64,000 nt of DNA, taken from positions 1-64,000 of the forward strand of contig CANEUH010000016.1 of NCBI GenBank assembly GCA_947441615.1, written 5' to 3'. Source of the DNA: Bacteriovoracaceae bacterium. Lineage in GTDB: Bacteria > Bdellovibrionota > Bacteriovoracia > Bacteriovoracales > Bacteriovoracaceae. Numbering within the stretch: position 1 is the first letter of the stretch; each line of letters starts with the position of its first letter. Under the pieces are notes generated by a model. The model ran no database searches, had not been told where the DNA came from, and was given only the letters and a program-made list of their open reading frames with translations. Both the position numbers and the translations under genes were made by a program. Of this stretch, positions 50,640 to 60,496 are shown one piece after another.

Positions 50640-51812
50640 ATGAATAGACATTCATTCTATAAAAAAATTACACTTTTCTATATGAAAACTCGGACTAAAT
50701 CATTTAACTTTATTGATCTTTTTAGTGGCTGTGGCGGACTTTCTTGCGGATTGGAGATGGCCGGCCATAAGTGTCTTTTAGGTGTGGATGCAAATCAAGA
50801 TGCTATAAAATCTTTTGCGGCCAACCATCACAATGCTTCTGTTTTTTTGGGTGATATTAAAAAGCTTTCTGAGAAAAAACTTAATGAACTTCTTAAAGGT
50901 AAAAGAGTTGATTTAGTTGTTGGAGGCCCGCCATGTCAGGGCTTTTCGACAGTGGGTAAGGGTGTTGTTCATGATGAGAGAAATCAACTTTTTAAAGAAT
51001 TTGTAAGGATCGTTAGAGTCACTAATCCAAAAGTTATTATTTTTGAAAATGTCACAGGTCTGGTCGCTAAAAAGAATCAGGTTATTCTTCGACAAATCTT
51101 CACTTATTTTGAAAAGCTGGGCTACAACATGGATGCACGAGTGTTGTCCGCCGAAGAGTTTGGTGTGCCTGAAAAGCGGCGCCGAACCATCATCATGGGA
51201 GTAAAAGGGGGAGAGTGCCTTTTTCCTGAGGTTTCTCATGGTGTTCGCTCAGGTAAAAAAGTTAAAACAGTTTCTGATGCTTTAAAAAACTTAAAGGCAT
51301 CAAATGGAAAGTGTTATAATCATAATTTAGAATTAGCAGAAATTAAAAATACTGAAGATCGCGAAAGACTAATGCACATCCCACCGGGGAAGGGAATTCG
51401 ATACGAAGAAGATGAAAAGTCTTATCTTCCAAAAAAACTTCGTTATGGGATTAATTGGAAGACTCTCAGAGAAAATCGATTTAGGCAAACTCGTTTGCAG
51501 CGCTTACCACTATCTGAGCCTTCACCAACCATTCTAACTTCAAGGACTAGTTATTATCACCCGATAGAGCCTAGATATTTAACTCCCCGTGAGGCAGCTG
51601 CTTGTCAAAGTTTTCCGAATGATTTTGTCTTTCATGGGTCACAGACGGCGGTTTTTAGACAAATAGGGAATGCCGTTCCTCCTCTTTTAGCTGAGGCCCT
51701 TGGGGAGATTATAAAAAAGATTCAATTTAAAAAAGGTTTATCAAAAAAGAAAAGCCTCGATCATTCTTTAACACAAAACGCCTTTCATTATAACGGATCA
51801 ACTTTTTTATGA
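50640..51812 (+). CDS. DNA (cytosine-5-)-methyltransferase
   Basis: Motif I 'FIDLFSGCGGLSCGLEMAG', motif IV 'VVGGPPCQGFSTVG' (catalytic Cys99), motif VI 'IIFENVTG', motif VIII 'RQTRLQRL' and motif X 'RQIGNAVPPLLAEALG' are all present. The enzyme methylates cytosine at a site determined by the central target-recognition region (~240-300), which I cannot predict. No endonuclease gene is adjacent, so it is an orphan methyltransferase. Start uncertain: an internal ATG at 50682 is equally possible. The end overlaps ampG by four bases. Confidence 0.92.
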   Translation: MNRHSFYKKITLFYMKTRTKSFNFIDLFSGCGGLSCGLEMAGHKCLLGVDANQDAIKSFAANHHNASVFLGDIKKLSEKKLNELLKGKRVDLVVGGPPCQGFSTVGKGVVHDERNQLFKEFVRIVRVTNPKVIIFENVTGLVAKKNQVILRQIFTYFEKLGYNMDARVLSAEEFGVPEKRRRTIIMGVKGGECLFPEVSHGVRSGKKVKTVSDALKNLKASNGKCYNHNLELAEIKNTEDRERLMHIPPGKGIRYEEDEKSYLPKKLRYGINWKTLRENRFRQTRLQRLPLSEPSPTILTSRTSYYHPIEPRYLTPREAAACQSFPNDFVFHGSQTAVFRQIGNAVPPLLAEALGEIIKKIQFKKGLSKKKSLDHSLTQNAFHYNGSTFL

Positions 51813-53044
51813 TCGAAACCTTAAAAAAGATAGTTAGCCCTAGAATGCTCTCTATGCTTCTTATGGGGTACAGTGCCGGTCTTCCATTGTTATTGATTGG
51901 TTCAACTCTTCAGGCATGGATGACCGATGAAGGAGTTGATTTAACCTCAATCGGAATGGTTTCACTTATTGGTTTTCCGTATGTGATTAAGTTTTTATGG
52001 GCGCCACTTCTTGATCGGTATAAGCTCCCCCTCTTTTCAAGAAGAAAGGGGTGGATGTTTCTCTTTCAAATACTCATAGTTATCTCAATCCTTTGTCTCT
52101 CCTTTACTGATCCCAGGACAAATTTAACTTTGGTTTGCTTTTGGGCCTTCCTTATTGCCCTTTTTTCTTCATCTCAAGACGTTGTCCTTGATGCTTACAG
52201 AAGAGAGATTTTACCGGATGAAGAGCTTGGCCTAGGCTCTTCACTTTATGTTACGGGGTACAGGCTTGCGATGCTCGTTTCTGGGGCCTTTGCCCTTTAT
52301 TTGGCCGATCAAATTCCATGGAAGGATGTCTATCTTTGGCTTTCAGCCTTCATGCTTCCATCCATACTTTTTACATTTTTATCACCAACTGAATCAGACA
52401 ATATCCCTGTTCCACAAAGTTTAAAGTCTGCAGTCGTAGGTCCTTTAAAAGATTTTTTTACAAGAAAAGGCGCCTGGATCATTCTTCTTTTTATTTTGTT
52501 TTATAAAGTCGGGGATAGCATGGCCTCTAATATGACGACGCCGTTCATTTTAGATATCGGCTATACCAAGACTGACATTGCGGGTGTTGCGAAGACCTTT
52601 GGAATGATTGCGACTATTTTGGGTGGTATTTTGGGTGGCGCCATGATGCTCAAATTGAATATGAGATTGTCTCTCATCTTTTTTGGTATCCTCCAAGCTG
52701 TTTCTACTTTAGGTTTTTCTATTCTTCCTTCCCTCCCAGTTAGTTTCACTTCGCTAGCTATTGTGATTGCATTTGAGAATCTAGCAAGTGGAATGGGGAC
52801 AGCAGCTTATTCCGCCTATATGGCAAGTCTAACCAATAAACAATTCACAGCAACTCAGTATGCTCTTTTGACTGCTCTGATGGGAATACCCAGAGTGATC
52901 CTTTCAAGTCCCACCGGTTGGATGGCAAAAGTGATGGGGTGGGAGTTCTTTTTTGTAGCTTGTACACTTTTTGCAGTGCCAGGATTAATTTTATTATTAG
53001 CTGTCTTTAAGTTAGATAAGCCAGTTAAGAAAGCCACAATCTAG
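51809..53044 (+). CDS. ampG: AmpG-like muropeptide permease
   Basis: An MFS protein with about 12 helices. The stretches 'MGYSAGLPLLLIGSTLQAWM', 'GFPYVIKFLWAPLLDRY' and 'SSSQDVVLDAYRREIL' match AmpG, which takes up anhydromuropeptides from the periplasm during wall recycling. A predator or scavenger could use it for prey wall fragments. It is coupled by four-base overlap to the methyltransferase gene, an unusual pairing, and its end overlaps the convergent ankyrin gene by 33 bases. Confidence 0.86.
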   Translation: MIETLKKIVSPRMLSMLLMGYSAGLPLLLIGSTLQAWMTDEGVDLTSIGMVSLIGFPYVIKFLWAPLLDRYKLPLFSRRKGWMFLFQILIVISILCLSFTDPRTNLTLVCFWAFLIALFSSSQDVVLDAYRREILPDEELGLGSSLYVTGYRLAMLVSGAFALYLADQIPWKDVYLWLSAFMLPSILFTFLSPTESDNIPVPQSLKSAVVGPLKDFFTRKGAWIILLFILFYKVGDSMASNMTTPFILDIGYTKTDIAGVAKTFGMIATILGGILGGAMMLKLNMRLSLIFFGILQAVSTLGFSILPSLPVSFTSLAIVIAFENLASGMGTAAYSAYMASLTNKQFTATQYALLTALMGIPRVILSSPTGWMAKVMGWEFFFVACTLFAVPGLILLLAVFKLDKPVKKATI

Positions 53045-54193
53045 ACTTCTTCTAATTTTCTTGTTTGCTTCTTTTTCACTTGGAGTCGATAATTTTGACG
53101 CCATTTCTTTTGCGATCGTGCAGGCATTGAAGGTGATTTTTTTTCCATCTTTTCTGAATGTATATTTTTCAACCGCCGAATAGGAAAGTAATAGATCGAC
53201 GATATCAGGGTTATTCAATTGAACAGCATGTATAAGTGCTGATCTTCCCTCTTTATCAAGAAGCTGGGGATTTGCCTCTGAAGAAAGATAAAGATTCGCA
53301 AATCCTTTTTTCTGCCGGACAGTTGCTTTGATGAGTGGTGTTTGTTCCGCTTCTTCTGGTCCATTGACGTTAGACTGGTTGTTGATAAGAATTTCAGCGC
53401 TTCTGATTGCGCTCGGTTCATTTTTCACTTCCACAAGTAACGCCAAAGGATTGATCGACTGATAAATCTTATCAGAAGCAATTTTGGGGAAACGGGTTAT
53501 AAGCGAATTTAATTTTTTAAAGTCTCCCTGAGTGATGATATTTCTATAAGTCGTTAAATCCGGAGCGCCCGATTCTAGATCCATAATACTCATGAGTGCT
53601 TCAATCGATTGAGTAAGTCCTTTCTCTTGAGCGATTTTAAGGGGACTCTTCTCTCTATTATCTAAGGTATAGATGTTGGCGCCTTGACGAATCAAGATAA
53701 GAGCGATTTCATCATTTGAATTTTTAAGAGCAACGTGAAGTGCTGTATCACCATTCATCTCTTTTTTTTCTAGATCAACTTTGTAATCTAAAAGAACTTT
53801 CACTGAATTAACTTGTGAACTATTCACTGCCGCAATGAGTGGAGTTTCTTTATTGATATTTGGCCGATCCAAGTCAGCACCTTTTTCTATAAGGTAATTT
53901 CTGATGGTTCTGAAATCTTTTTTAATCGAAATGATGAGAAATGTTTCTCCGCTCTCACTCAAAGTTTGATTGAGATCTATGCCAGGATTTTCAATGATGA
54001 TTTTCTTTACAGCTGGAAAATTATTTTCACTTAGCGATTTTTTTAATTCTTTTAGCGCCTTAAAATGAACTTCCGCCAAAGTAGGGGATAGGTTATCGAC
54101 AGATTTTTTCTCATCCATTTCAGCTTTTTTTCCGCAAGAAATAAATGAAAGGACTGTGATTCCTAAAATAAAATGGTTCAACTTTAATTTCAT
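53012..54193 (-). CDS. Ankyrin-repeat lipoprotein
   Basis: Lipobox FISC (Cys20) after a signal segment. About seven ankyrin repeats follow, for example 'NKETPLIAAVNSSQVNSVKV', 'NGDTALHVALKNSNDEIALI' and 'EGRSALIHAVQLNNPDIVDL'. Such proteins bind partner proteins in the envelope. The ligand is unknown. The 3' end overlaps that of ampG. Confidence 0.82.
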   Translation of the reverse strand: MKLKLNHFILGITVLSFISCGKKAEMDEKKSVDNLSPTLAEVHFKALKELKKSLSENNFPAVKKIIIENPGIDLNQTLSESGETFLIISIKKDFRTIRNYLIEKGADLDRPNINKETPLIAAVNSSQVNSVKVLLDYKVDLEKKEMNGDTALHVALKNSNDEIALILIRQGANIYTLDNREKSPLKIAQEKGLTQSIEALMSIMDLESGAPDLTTYRNIITQGDFKKLNSLITRFPKIASDKIYQSINPLALLVEVKNEPSAIRSAEILINNQSNVNGPEEAEQTPLIKATVRQKKGFANLYLSSEANPQLLDKEGRSALIHAVQLNNPDIVDLLLSYSAVEKYTFRKDGKKITFNACTIAKEMASKLSTPSEKEANKKIRRSLDCGFLNWLI

Positions 54194-54260
54194 GATCTGG
54201 ATGATAGTTTGAGATAGTGTCGAGATGGGGAGAATCTGATCTTTTAGGAAAATTTTACAA

Positions 54261-54286
54261 ATAGGGGTCCCTTCCGGAACCCCTAT
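54261..54286 (-). terminator. Hairpin between the two lipoprotein genes
   Basis: ATAGGGG and CCCCTAT form the outer stem with a GC-rich core, 18 bases after the stop of the leftward lipoprotein gene and followed on the minus strand by a T-rich stretch. Confidence 0.65.
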
Positions 54287-54303
54287 CGTATTGATTTTAC
54301 TTA

Positions 54304-54963
54304 TTAGTAAACGACACCTGGATTGCGTTTTGAAAGCTCAATGAGGCGGTTAAGTTGTTTATCTTTTAAAGCATCAAGATTTAAAAGAATAACACCACCA
54401 GCTTTGTAACCACGAATTTCATCATTTCCAACTAGGCCTAGGAACCCAACTCTTTTTTGGTTCATTGTTACGTTCCAGTACCCTGACATTCCAGCTGTTT
54501 CAAAGCCAACCGGGATCCATAAACCAAATAATTGTTTGTGGTAATAAAATGAAACATCATTCCATTCTGTATCGATACGGAGTGAATTTTCTAGACGACC
54601 TCCTGGAACTCCTGGAAGTGCACGGCCATCTGGTAAATAGTTACCGTCGCCAACGCCAATGGAAATGGATTTTAAATCTTCAACATCCATATAAATTTGT
54701 AAAAGCATTCCTCCATCAATCATATTTGGAGCAAATTCCATAAATGAATGTTTTGTTTTAGGAATCGGAACTTTTAGTCCAGCATCGACTTGCATGTTGA
54801 GAAATTTGAAAGTCATGAGAACTTGTCCATCAACAACATTAAAGGCCGGGCCCTTTACACCATTAATTTCAGGAAGACCGCCAGCATCTTGGCCGCAACC
54901 TGGTGTGAGTAAAATAGCGACCATCAGAACCATCGCTTTCAGTGAAATTAACCATCTTTTCAT
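54304..54963 (-). CDS. Lipoprotein of unknown function
   Basis: Start ATG 54963 follows AAAGGATG at good spacing. Lipobox TPGC (about Cys23). The mature 195 residues have 'GPAFNVVDGQVLMTFKFLN', 'PNMIDGGMLLQIYMDVEDLK' and 'DTEWNDVSFYYHKQLFGLW', beta-rich, with an amphipathic C-terminus. No family recognised. Probably faces the periplasm or surface. Confidence 0.65.
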   Translation of the reverse strand: MKRWLISLKAMVLMVAILLTPGCGQDAGGLPEINGVKGPAFNVVDGQVLMTFKFLNMQVDAGLKVPIPKTKHSFMEFAPNMIDGGMLLQIYMDVEDLKSISIGVGDGNYLPDGRALPGVPGGRLENSLRIDTEWNDVSFYYHKQLFGLWIPVGFETAGMSGYWNVTMNQKRVGFLGLVGNDEIRGYKAGGVILLNLDALKDKQLNRLIELSKRNPGVVY

Positions 54964-55145
54964 AATTACCATCCTTTGGATTAAAAAATCCTAAATGTTT
55001 AGCCATTTTATTGTCGGATTAAAATTAAACGCAACTGAGGAACTTTTTTCTAAGACAGATGAAGAGGATTATTGGATAATTTTGCCTATGAAAAATGAGT
55101 AAATATGGATCCATTTTGGCACCATTTTGATGGAGAGTTTTTGAT

Positions 55146-55958
55146 ATGAAAATCACCGGTCTGCTCTCTAAGATGTCGACAAAATCTGAAGAAATTGTTC
55201 GCTATACCTTACCTTTTCAGGAGGGGCATTTTGACCTTAATTCTCTTCTTGGAAAGGAGATTAAACTAACGCACTCGGGCAAGATTATTTGTGGCAATTG
55301 TAGCAAACAGATAAAAAAATCCTATGCCGAGGGGTATTGTTACCCTTGTACCATGAAGCTTGCTGCTTGTGATCTTTGTATTCTCAAACCAGAGTTGTGC
55401 CATTATGAAAAAGGTACTTGCCGAGAGCCAACTTGGGGAGAAGAGCATTGCTTAAAACCCCATACTATTTATCTCGCTAACTCTTCTGGTTTAAAAGTTG
55501 GAATCACTCGTAAAGTAAATGTTCCCTACCGTTGGATAGATCAAGGAGCAACTGAAGCTCTGCCTATTATTGAAGTGAGTGATCGATTAACCTCAGGGCG
55601 AATTGAAGTTCTTTTTAAAAAACATATTGCAGATAAGACAGACTGGAGAAAGATGCTTAAGGGCGAACCAAGTCCTATTGATCTAAATGAATGGAAAGAA
55701 AAACTGTTAAAAGAATTGGAAGGAGAACTAGAGAATCATCAATATAAAGTACTAAATGAGTCGGTTCAAAAATTTCATTATCCTATTCTTAAGTATCCTG
55801 AAAAAGTTTCATCCATCTCACTTGATAAAACACCAGAATTTTCTGGAGTTCTTTTAGGCATCAAAGGTCAGTATTTAATTTTTGATCACGGCGTATTAAA
55901 TGTTCGTTCACATACAGGGTATGAAATGACTCTAGAGGAAATCCATGCAACAACCTAA
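55146..55958 (+). CDS. DUF2797 family protein
   Basis: Cysteine pairs 'CGNCSKQ', 'CYPCTMKL', 'CDLCIL' and 'ELCHYEKGTC' suggest zinc binding in residues ~50-95. After them 'TIYLANSSGLKVGITRK' and 'YRWIDQGA' resemble a GIY-YIG-type nuclease core. The family is of unknown role. In gamma-proteobacteria it also neighbours pepN; here the stop overlaps the pepN start by 14 bases. Ribosome site not obvious. Confidence 0.82.
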   Translation: MKITGLLSKMSTKSEEIVRYTLPFQEGHFDLNSLLGKEIKLTHSGKIICGNCSKQIKKSYAEGYCYPCTMKLAACDLCILKPELCHYEKGTCREPTWGEEHCLKPHTIYLANSSGLKVGITRKVNVPYRWIDQGATEALPIIEVSDRLTSGRIEVLFKKHIADKTDWRKMLKGEPSPIDLNEWKEKLLKELEGELENHQYKVLNESVQKFHYPILKYPEKVSSISLDKTPEFSGVLLGIKGQYLIFDHGVLNVRSHTGYEMTLEEIHATT

Positions 55959-58554
55959 AACAATTTACTTAAAAGATTACAAACCTTCTGACTTTATTGT
56001 TGATTCAATTGACTTAGAAGTTGATATTTATAATGACCACACTGTGATCTCTTCTCAGCTTTCAATCTTTAAGAGGGAAGAACTTATTGGAAAAAAATTT
56101 AACTTAGAACTCAATGGTGAAGGTCTTGAGCTTCTGGAGTTAAAATTAAATGGAGAAGTTCTGCCTCATGAAGCTTATCAGCTTTCATCAGATAAACTTG
56201 TTATCCTTAATCTTGATAAAGATTCGTTTATATTAAATATTAAAAACAAAATTGACCCTAAAAATAACAAAGCACTTGAAGGGTTTTATCAGTCAGGACC
56301 TCAGCTTTGTACTCAGTGCGAACCTGAAGGGTTTAGAAGGATCACTTATTTCATTGATCGTCCTGACGTCATGGCAAAATTTAAAACCAAAATGATTGCT
56401 GATAAATCTGTTTTTCCATTCCTTCTATCTAATGGAAACAGAATAGAATCTGGCGAACTTAACGATGGGAGGCATTGGGCCCTTTGGGAGGATCCATTTA
56501 GAAAACCATGCTATTTATTTGCCATGGTTGCTGGTGATTTTGATATTGCCAAGGATAGTTTTACAACCAAGTCTGGTCGTAAAGTTGAACTTGAAATTTA
56601 TGTTGATAAAGGAAACCTTTTTAAAACTCCTCATGCGATGGAGTCCCTCAAGCAAAGCATGAAATGGGATGAAGAGACTTTTGGACTTGAGTATGATTTA
56701 GACATCTACATGATTGTTGCGGTTGATTCATTTAACATGGGGGCGATGGAAAATAAGGGTCTTAATATTTTTAACTCTAGCTACACACTCGCTGATGAAA
56801 AAAGTGCTACGGACCATGATTTCCAAAACATCCAAGGTGTTATTGGCCATGAGTATTTTCATAACTGGACTGGAAATCGTGTGACTTGTAGAGATTGGTT
56901 TCAATTGACACTAAAAGAAGGGTTAACAGTCTTTAGAGACCAGGAATTTTCATCTGACATGCTTTCTCGAGCGGTTAAAAGACTAGAGGATGTTCGGTTA
57001 CTCAAAGAGTCTCAATTTGCTGAGGATGCTGGCCCCCTAAGTCATCCGATTAGACCTTCCAGTTATATTGAGATTAATAATTTCTACACACGAACAGTTT
57101 ATGAAAAAGGATCTGAAGTCATCAGGATGATCCGTACTCTGATTGGAAAAGAGAATTTTAGAAAGGGGATGGATAAATATTTTGAACTTTTTGATGGGAA
57201 AGCCGTTACGACGGAGGACTTCCTTCACGCCATGGAGATCGCAAGTGGAGTGGATTTATCGCAATTTAAAAACTGGTACTCGAGACCTGGAACTCCTTTA
57301 ATTATTGTAAGGAGCAAGGACCTTGGTGATGAGTTAGTTCTTGATATTGAGCAGAAGTACCCCCCGACGACCCACAAAGTTCCAGAAGGTAATGTTCTTC
57401 ATATGCCTTTTGTGGTCGGTCTCTTAAATAAAGATACAAATGAGGTAACAGAAAAACGTTTAGAAATTAAATCTTTAAAAGAGTCCTTTCGATTCCCTAA
57501 AAAAGGTAGCGTGATCCCCTCATTAAACCGAGGCTTTTCAGCACCTGTTCATATTGATTACCCATACTCGATTGCAGATCTTATAAGTCTTATGAGTTTT
57601 GAAACTGATCCCTATTGCCGTTTTGATGCCACTCAAAAGATTTATCAACACTTATTAATCCAAGAAATTAACAGTTATAAAAAGACGGGAGAATTATTTA
57701 AGGAGCTTAATAAAGAATTCGTGGATGCTTTCAGAGTTCTTTTAGAAGACCGTCAGATTGACTTATCTTTTAAGTCTTACCTTTTAGAGCTTCCTAGCGA
57801 GAATATTCTTTCTCAAGAAATCGGCCACCCCGATTTTGATGCGATTCATCTCGTTCACTCTCATCTCAAAAAACAACTTGGACTAACTTTTCAAGATTGG
57901 TTTTTAAATGAACATCGTTCACTTTTGAGTCAAGCTTCATTTGAACTCACTCCCAAGGCGTTTGGTCAGCGTTCCTTAAGAAATCAGTGCCTAAGTTTTT
58001 TAGTGGCAAGCCAAACGAGTTCCGGAAAAGACGCTTTAAAATCCCATTATTTTAATGCAAAAAATATGACTGAAGAGATTTGTGGTCTTCAGCAATACAT
58101 TTCAACAGGTATAGATCTTGAGCATGAGGCGATCGCTTCGTTTTATAAAAAGTGGAAGCATGATTCTCTGGTGATGCAAAAATGGTTCTCAGCACTAGCT
58201 GCCTTTACTCCTAAAGATTTGGCCCTTTCTAGAATTTCAACAATAGAGAAGGATCCACTCTTTAAGAAGGAAGTACCAAATTACCTTAGGTCTCTGTACC
58301 TTCAGTTCTCTAAAAATAACCTCAACTCTTTCCATGCCGTGGATGGGCTAGGATACAAGTTTTTAGCAGATAAAATACAGTGGATGGATAGTTTTAATCC
58401 TCAAGTTGCCTCAAGAGTAGCAAGTGCATTTTCTTTGATTAATAAACTCGATGATAATCGTAAGGACAAGATGAAGTCGGCTTTGGTTTATTTGATGCAA
58501 AACAAGCCATCGAGAGATACTTATGAGGTTATTTCGAAGTACCTATCTCAATAG
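55945..58554 (+). CDS. pepN: Aminopeptidase N (M1 family)
   Basis: The exopeptidase motif GAMEN (266-270) and zinc motif HEYFH (302-306) with Glu325 ('LKEGLTVFRDQEF') are intact. The following 'FYTRTVYEKGSEVIRMI' carries the transition-state tyrosine. Length (869) matches the E. coli-type enzyme with four domains. It removes N-terminal residues from peptides in the cytoplasm. Overlaps DUF2797 by 14 bases. Confidence 0.95.
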   Translation: MQQPKTIYLKDYKPSDFIVDSIDLEVDIYNDHTVISSQLSIFKREELIGKKFNLELNGEGLELLELKLNGEVLPHEAYQLSSDKLVILNLDKDSFILNIKNKIDPKNNKALEGFYQSGPQLCTQCEPEGFRRITYFIDRPDVMAKFKTKMIADKSVFPFLLSNGNRIESGELNDGRHWALWEDPFRKPCYLFAMVAGDFDIAKDSFTTKSGRKVELEIYVDKGNLFKTPHAMESLKQSMKWDEETFGLEYDLDIYMIVAVDSFNMGAMENKGLNIFNSSYTLADEKSATDHDFQNIQGVIGHEYFHNWTGNRVTCRDWFQLTLKEGLTVFRDQEFSSDMLSRAVKRLEDVRLLKESQFAEDAGPLSHPIRPSSYIEINNFYTRTVYEKGSEVIRMIRTLIGKENFRKGMDKYFELFDGKAVTTEDFLHAMEIASGVDLSQFKNWYSRPGTPLIIVRSKDLGDELVLDIEQKYPPTTHKVPEGNVLHMPFVVGLLNKDTNEVTEKRLEIKSLKESFRFPKKGSVIPSLNRGFSAPVHIDYPYSIADLISLMSFETDPYCRFDATQKIYQHLLIQEINSYKKTGELFKELNKEFVDAFRVLLEDRQIDLSFKSYLLELPSENILSQEIGHPDFDAIHLVHSHLKKQLGLTFQDWFLNEHRSLLSQASFELTPKAFGQRSLRNQCLSFLVASQTSSGKDALKSHYFNAKNMTEEICGLQQYISTGIDLEHEAIASFYKKWKHDSLVMQKWFSALAAFTPKDLALSRISTIEKDPLFKKEVPNYLRSLYLQFSKNNLNSFHAVDGLGYKFLADKIQWMDSFNPQVASRVASAFSLINKLDDNRKDKMKSALVYLMQNKPSRDTYEVISKYLSQ

Positions 58555-58558
58555 TGAA

Positions 58559-58657
58559 CTATTTCTTTTTTACTGGCACCGGCCTTAGGGTCGGTGTCGC
58601 TTTAATAACAGCTGCTGTGCCAGCAATGACCAATATTCCTGCAACGATGAGTTCCAT
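58559..58657 (-). CDS. 32-residue single-helix membrane peptide
   Basis: An excellent ribosome site AAGGAGAC lies five bases before ATG (58657). The frame encodes a hydrophobic helix (MELIVAGILVIAGTAAVIKA), then 'TPTLRPVPVKKK' with a basic tail. This is the shape of small inner-membrane peptides. It sits right after the pepN stop on the opposite strand. Its GC-rich 3' half also forms a hairpin (GGCACCGGCC/GGTCGGTGTC). Confidence 0.55.
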   Translation of the reverse strand: MELIVAGILVIAGTAAVIKATPTLRPVPVKKK

Positions 58658-58822
58658 ATAAAGTCTCCTTCCGGGGGACATATGAGTCTTATCGACACTT
58701 TCTCTTTTTATTTTGCTACTAAGATGACTGGATTCAAGCTTTTTCTCCTCAAACCCTTGAAAATAGTGCTACACTCTAAGGGATCTCTAATGGATTCAAT
58801 GACTTAACTAAACAGGATGGAT

Positions 58823-60250
58823 ATGCAGGCCATACTATCACTAAGGCAAAAAGCTCTAAAAATTAATCTCGCTAAGAAGTATTACGGAACTTTCGCAGAA
58901 ATAGGCGCGGGCCAGGAAGTTGCAAGGCACTTTTTCCAGGCCGGTGGATCATCAGGATCGATTGCAAAAACCATCTCTGCTTACGACATGACTTTCTCCG
59001 ATTCCATTTATGGGAAAGAACCCTTTGGGCGCTATGTTTCTCAATCTAGACTCCTTCAAATGCTAGAAAAAGAGTTCCAGCTTTTAGATGAAAGACTTAG
59101 TGACAGCCGAGGTAAGGACCACGCATTTTTTGTTTTTGCAGATACAGTGGCGGCCTTAAATTTTCAAAGAACGAACGACGCTCACGGCTGGCTTGGGATG
59201 CGTTTTCAAACCACTCCCGGCTCAGAAGTTTCTGATGTCGTTATTCACGTGAGAATGCTGGATCCGCAAAATGTTCTTCAGCAAGATGCTCTTGGTATTA
59301 TTGGGTTAAATTTGGTTTATGCTTCATTATTTCTTCAAGAAGATCCCGAAGCTTTTATACGCTCTTTGATGGATCATTTGGATAACACAAGAATTGAAAT
59401 TAATTTCATTCGATTTGGTGGTAAGGCCTTTGTTGGAATCGATAATCGACTGATGAACCTTTACTTACTTAATCAAGAATACACTCAGGCGATCATGTTT
59501 GATGAAGAAGGTCATGTCGCTCTTCCGAATGATATTCTTTATAAAAAAGACGTTTTGGTTGTGAGAGGATCTTATCGTCCACCGACGTTAGTTAGTTTTG
59601 ACATGATTAAAACGGGACTCACTAATTTCGCAAGCGATATAGGCCAGTCCGATCAAGATATTGTGACGATTTCTGAAATAACCATGTCTACACTTAAAGC
59701 TGACAGTGGTGAAATAGCGAAAGAAGATTTTTTGGCCCGGGTTGATTTGATGTGTAGTATGGGGCAAAAAGTTTTAATTACAAATTTTCCTCAATACTAC
59801 AAACTCTCTAGTTACTTTTCCCAATTAAATGTTCCTCATTTGGGCCTCGTCCTTGGAATTTACAATTTCCAGCAGATCTTTACGGATAAGTATTCCAATG
59901 TTGAGGGAGGGATCCTTGGAGCTCTAGGGCAGCTTTTTCGAGAGAATGTCAAAGTTTATATCTATCCCTATAAATCTGAGAAGGGTTCAATTGAGACCCT
60001 TTTTAATTTGGTTGTTCCAGCTGAATTTAATCATCTTCTAGATCACTTGAAGGGGATGAAGCAGATTCACAATGTCGAAGGATTTAATAAAGATATCCTT
60101 CATATTTATTCTTCCAAAGTTCTACAGATGATTGTTCAAAATGAGCCAGGCTGGGAGGAGATGGTGCCTCCATCTGTCGCAAAGGCGATTAACGACAAAT
60201 GTCTCTTTGGACATCCCTGTTTTGTTGGTAAGAAAAATGGGATGGTTTAA
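58823..60250 (+). CDS. Conserved protein of unknown function
   Basis: Start ATG 58823 lies five bases after AGGA; an in-frame ATG two codons earlier is less well placed. The 475-residue chain has 'AEIGAGQEVARHFFQAGGSS' near its start and 'VFADTVAALNFQRTNDAHGW' and 'NVEGGILGALGQLFRENVKV' later. I recall similar proteins annotated variously as TonB-dependent or nicotinate-nucleotide transferase-like, but no motif supports either. Cytoplasmic, single gene. A MITE-like copy follows nine bases downstream. Confidence 0.65.
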   Translation: MQAILSLRQKALKINLAKKYYGTFAEIGAGQEVARHFFQAGGSSGSIAKTISAYDMTFSDSIYGKEPFGRYVSQSRLLQMLEKEFQLLDERLSDSRGKDHAFFVFADTVAALNFQRTNDAHGWLGMRFQTTPGSEVSDVVIHVRMLDPQNVLQQDALGIIGLNLVYASLFLQEDPEAFIRSLMDHLDNTRIEINFIRFGGKAFVGIDNRLMNLYLLNQEYTQAIMFDEEGHVALPNDILYKKDVLVVRGSYRPPTLVSFDMIKTGLTNFASDIGQSDQDIVTISEITMSTLKADSGEIAKEDFLARVDLMCSMGQKVLITNFPQYYKLSSYFSQLNVPHLGLVLGIYNFQQIFTDKYSNVEGGILGALGQLFRENVKVYIYPYKSEKGSIETLFNLVVPAEFNHLLDHLKGMKQIHNVEGFNKDILHIYSSKVLQMIVQNEPGWEEMVPPSVAKAINDKCLFGHPCFVGKKNGMV

Positions 60251-60258
60251 TTAAACTT

Positions 60259-60496
60259 AACTGACCCAATTGAATGGTGTTAAAAAATCGTTTCATTTGT
60301 GAACTTAAAAATTCACCAGTCTCATCCTGGCGCAAGATTTAGTAAACACTACTGAGCTAGTGCCAGGATGAATCAAGTAAATATAGTAGAAAGGGTTTTT
60401 GTGTCCTCGTTCAGGGCAGTTTCTCAAAATAAGTTTTAAATCTCGGACATTACTGGTGAATTTTAAGATTCAACACCATTGATATGGGTCAGTTCA
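60259..60496 (+). mobile_element. Intact MITE-like element with target duplication
   Basis: 236-238 bases with imperfect terminal inverted repeats of about 45 bp (AACTGACCCA...AATGGTGTT and its reverse complement at the end). An internal 10-bp perfect stem TCATCCTGGC/GCCAGGATGA and a smaller TGTCC/GGACA stem lie inside. The 11-bp TAATTAAACTT at 60248-60258 recurs at 60497-60507, so it looks like a target-site duplication. There is no coding sequence. The right end includes the stop codon of the leftward ogt gene. A second, split copy occurs at 26434-26561 plus 33452-33566. Confidence 0.75.
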
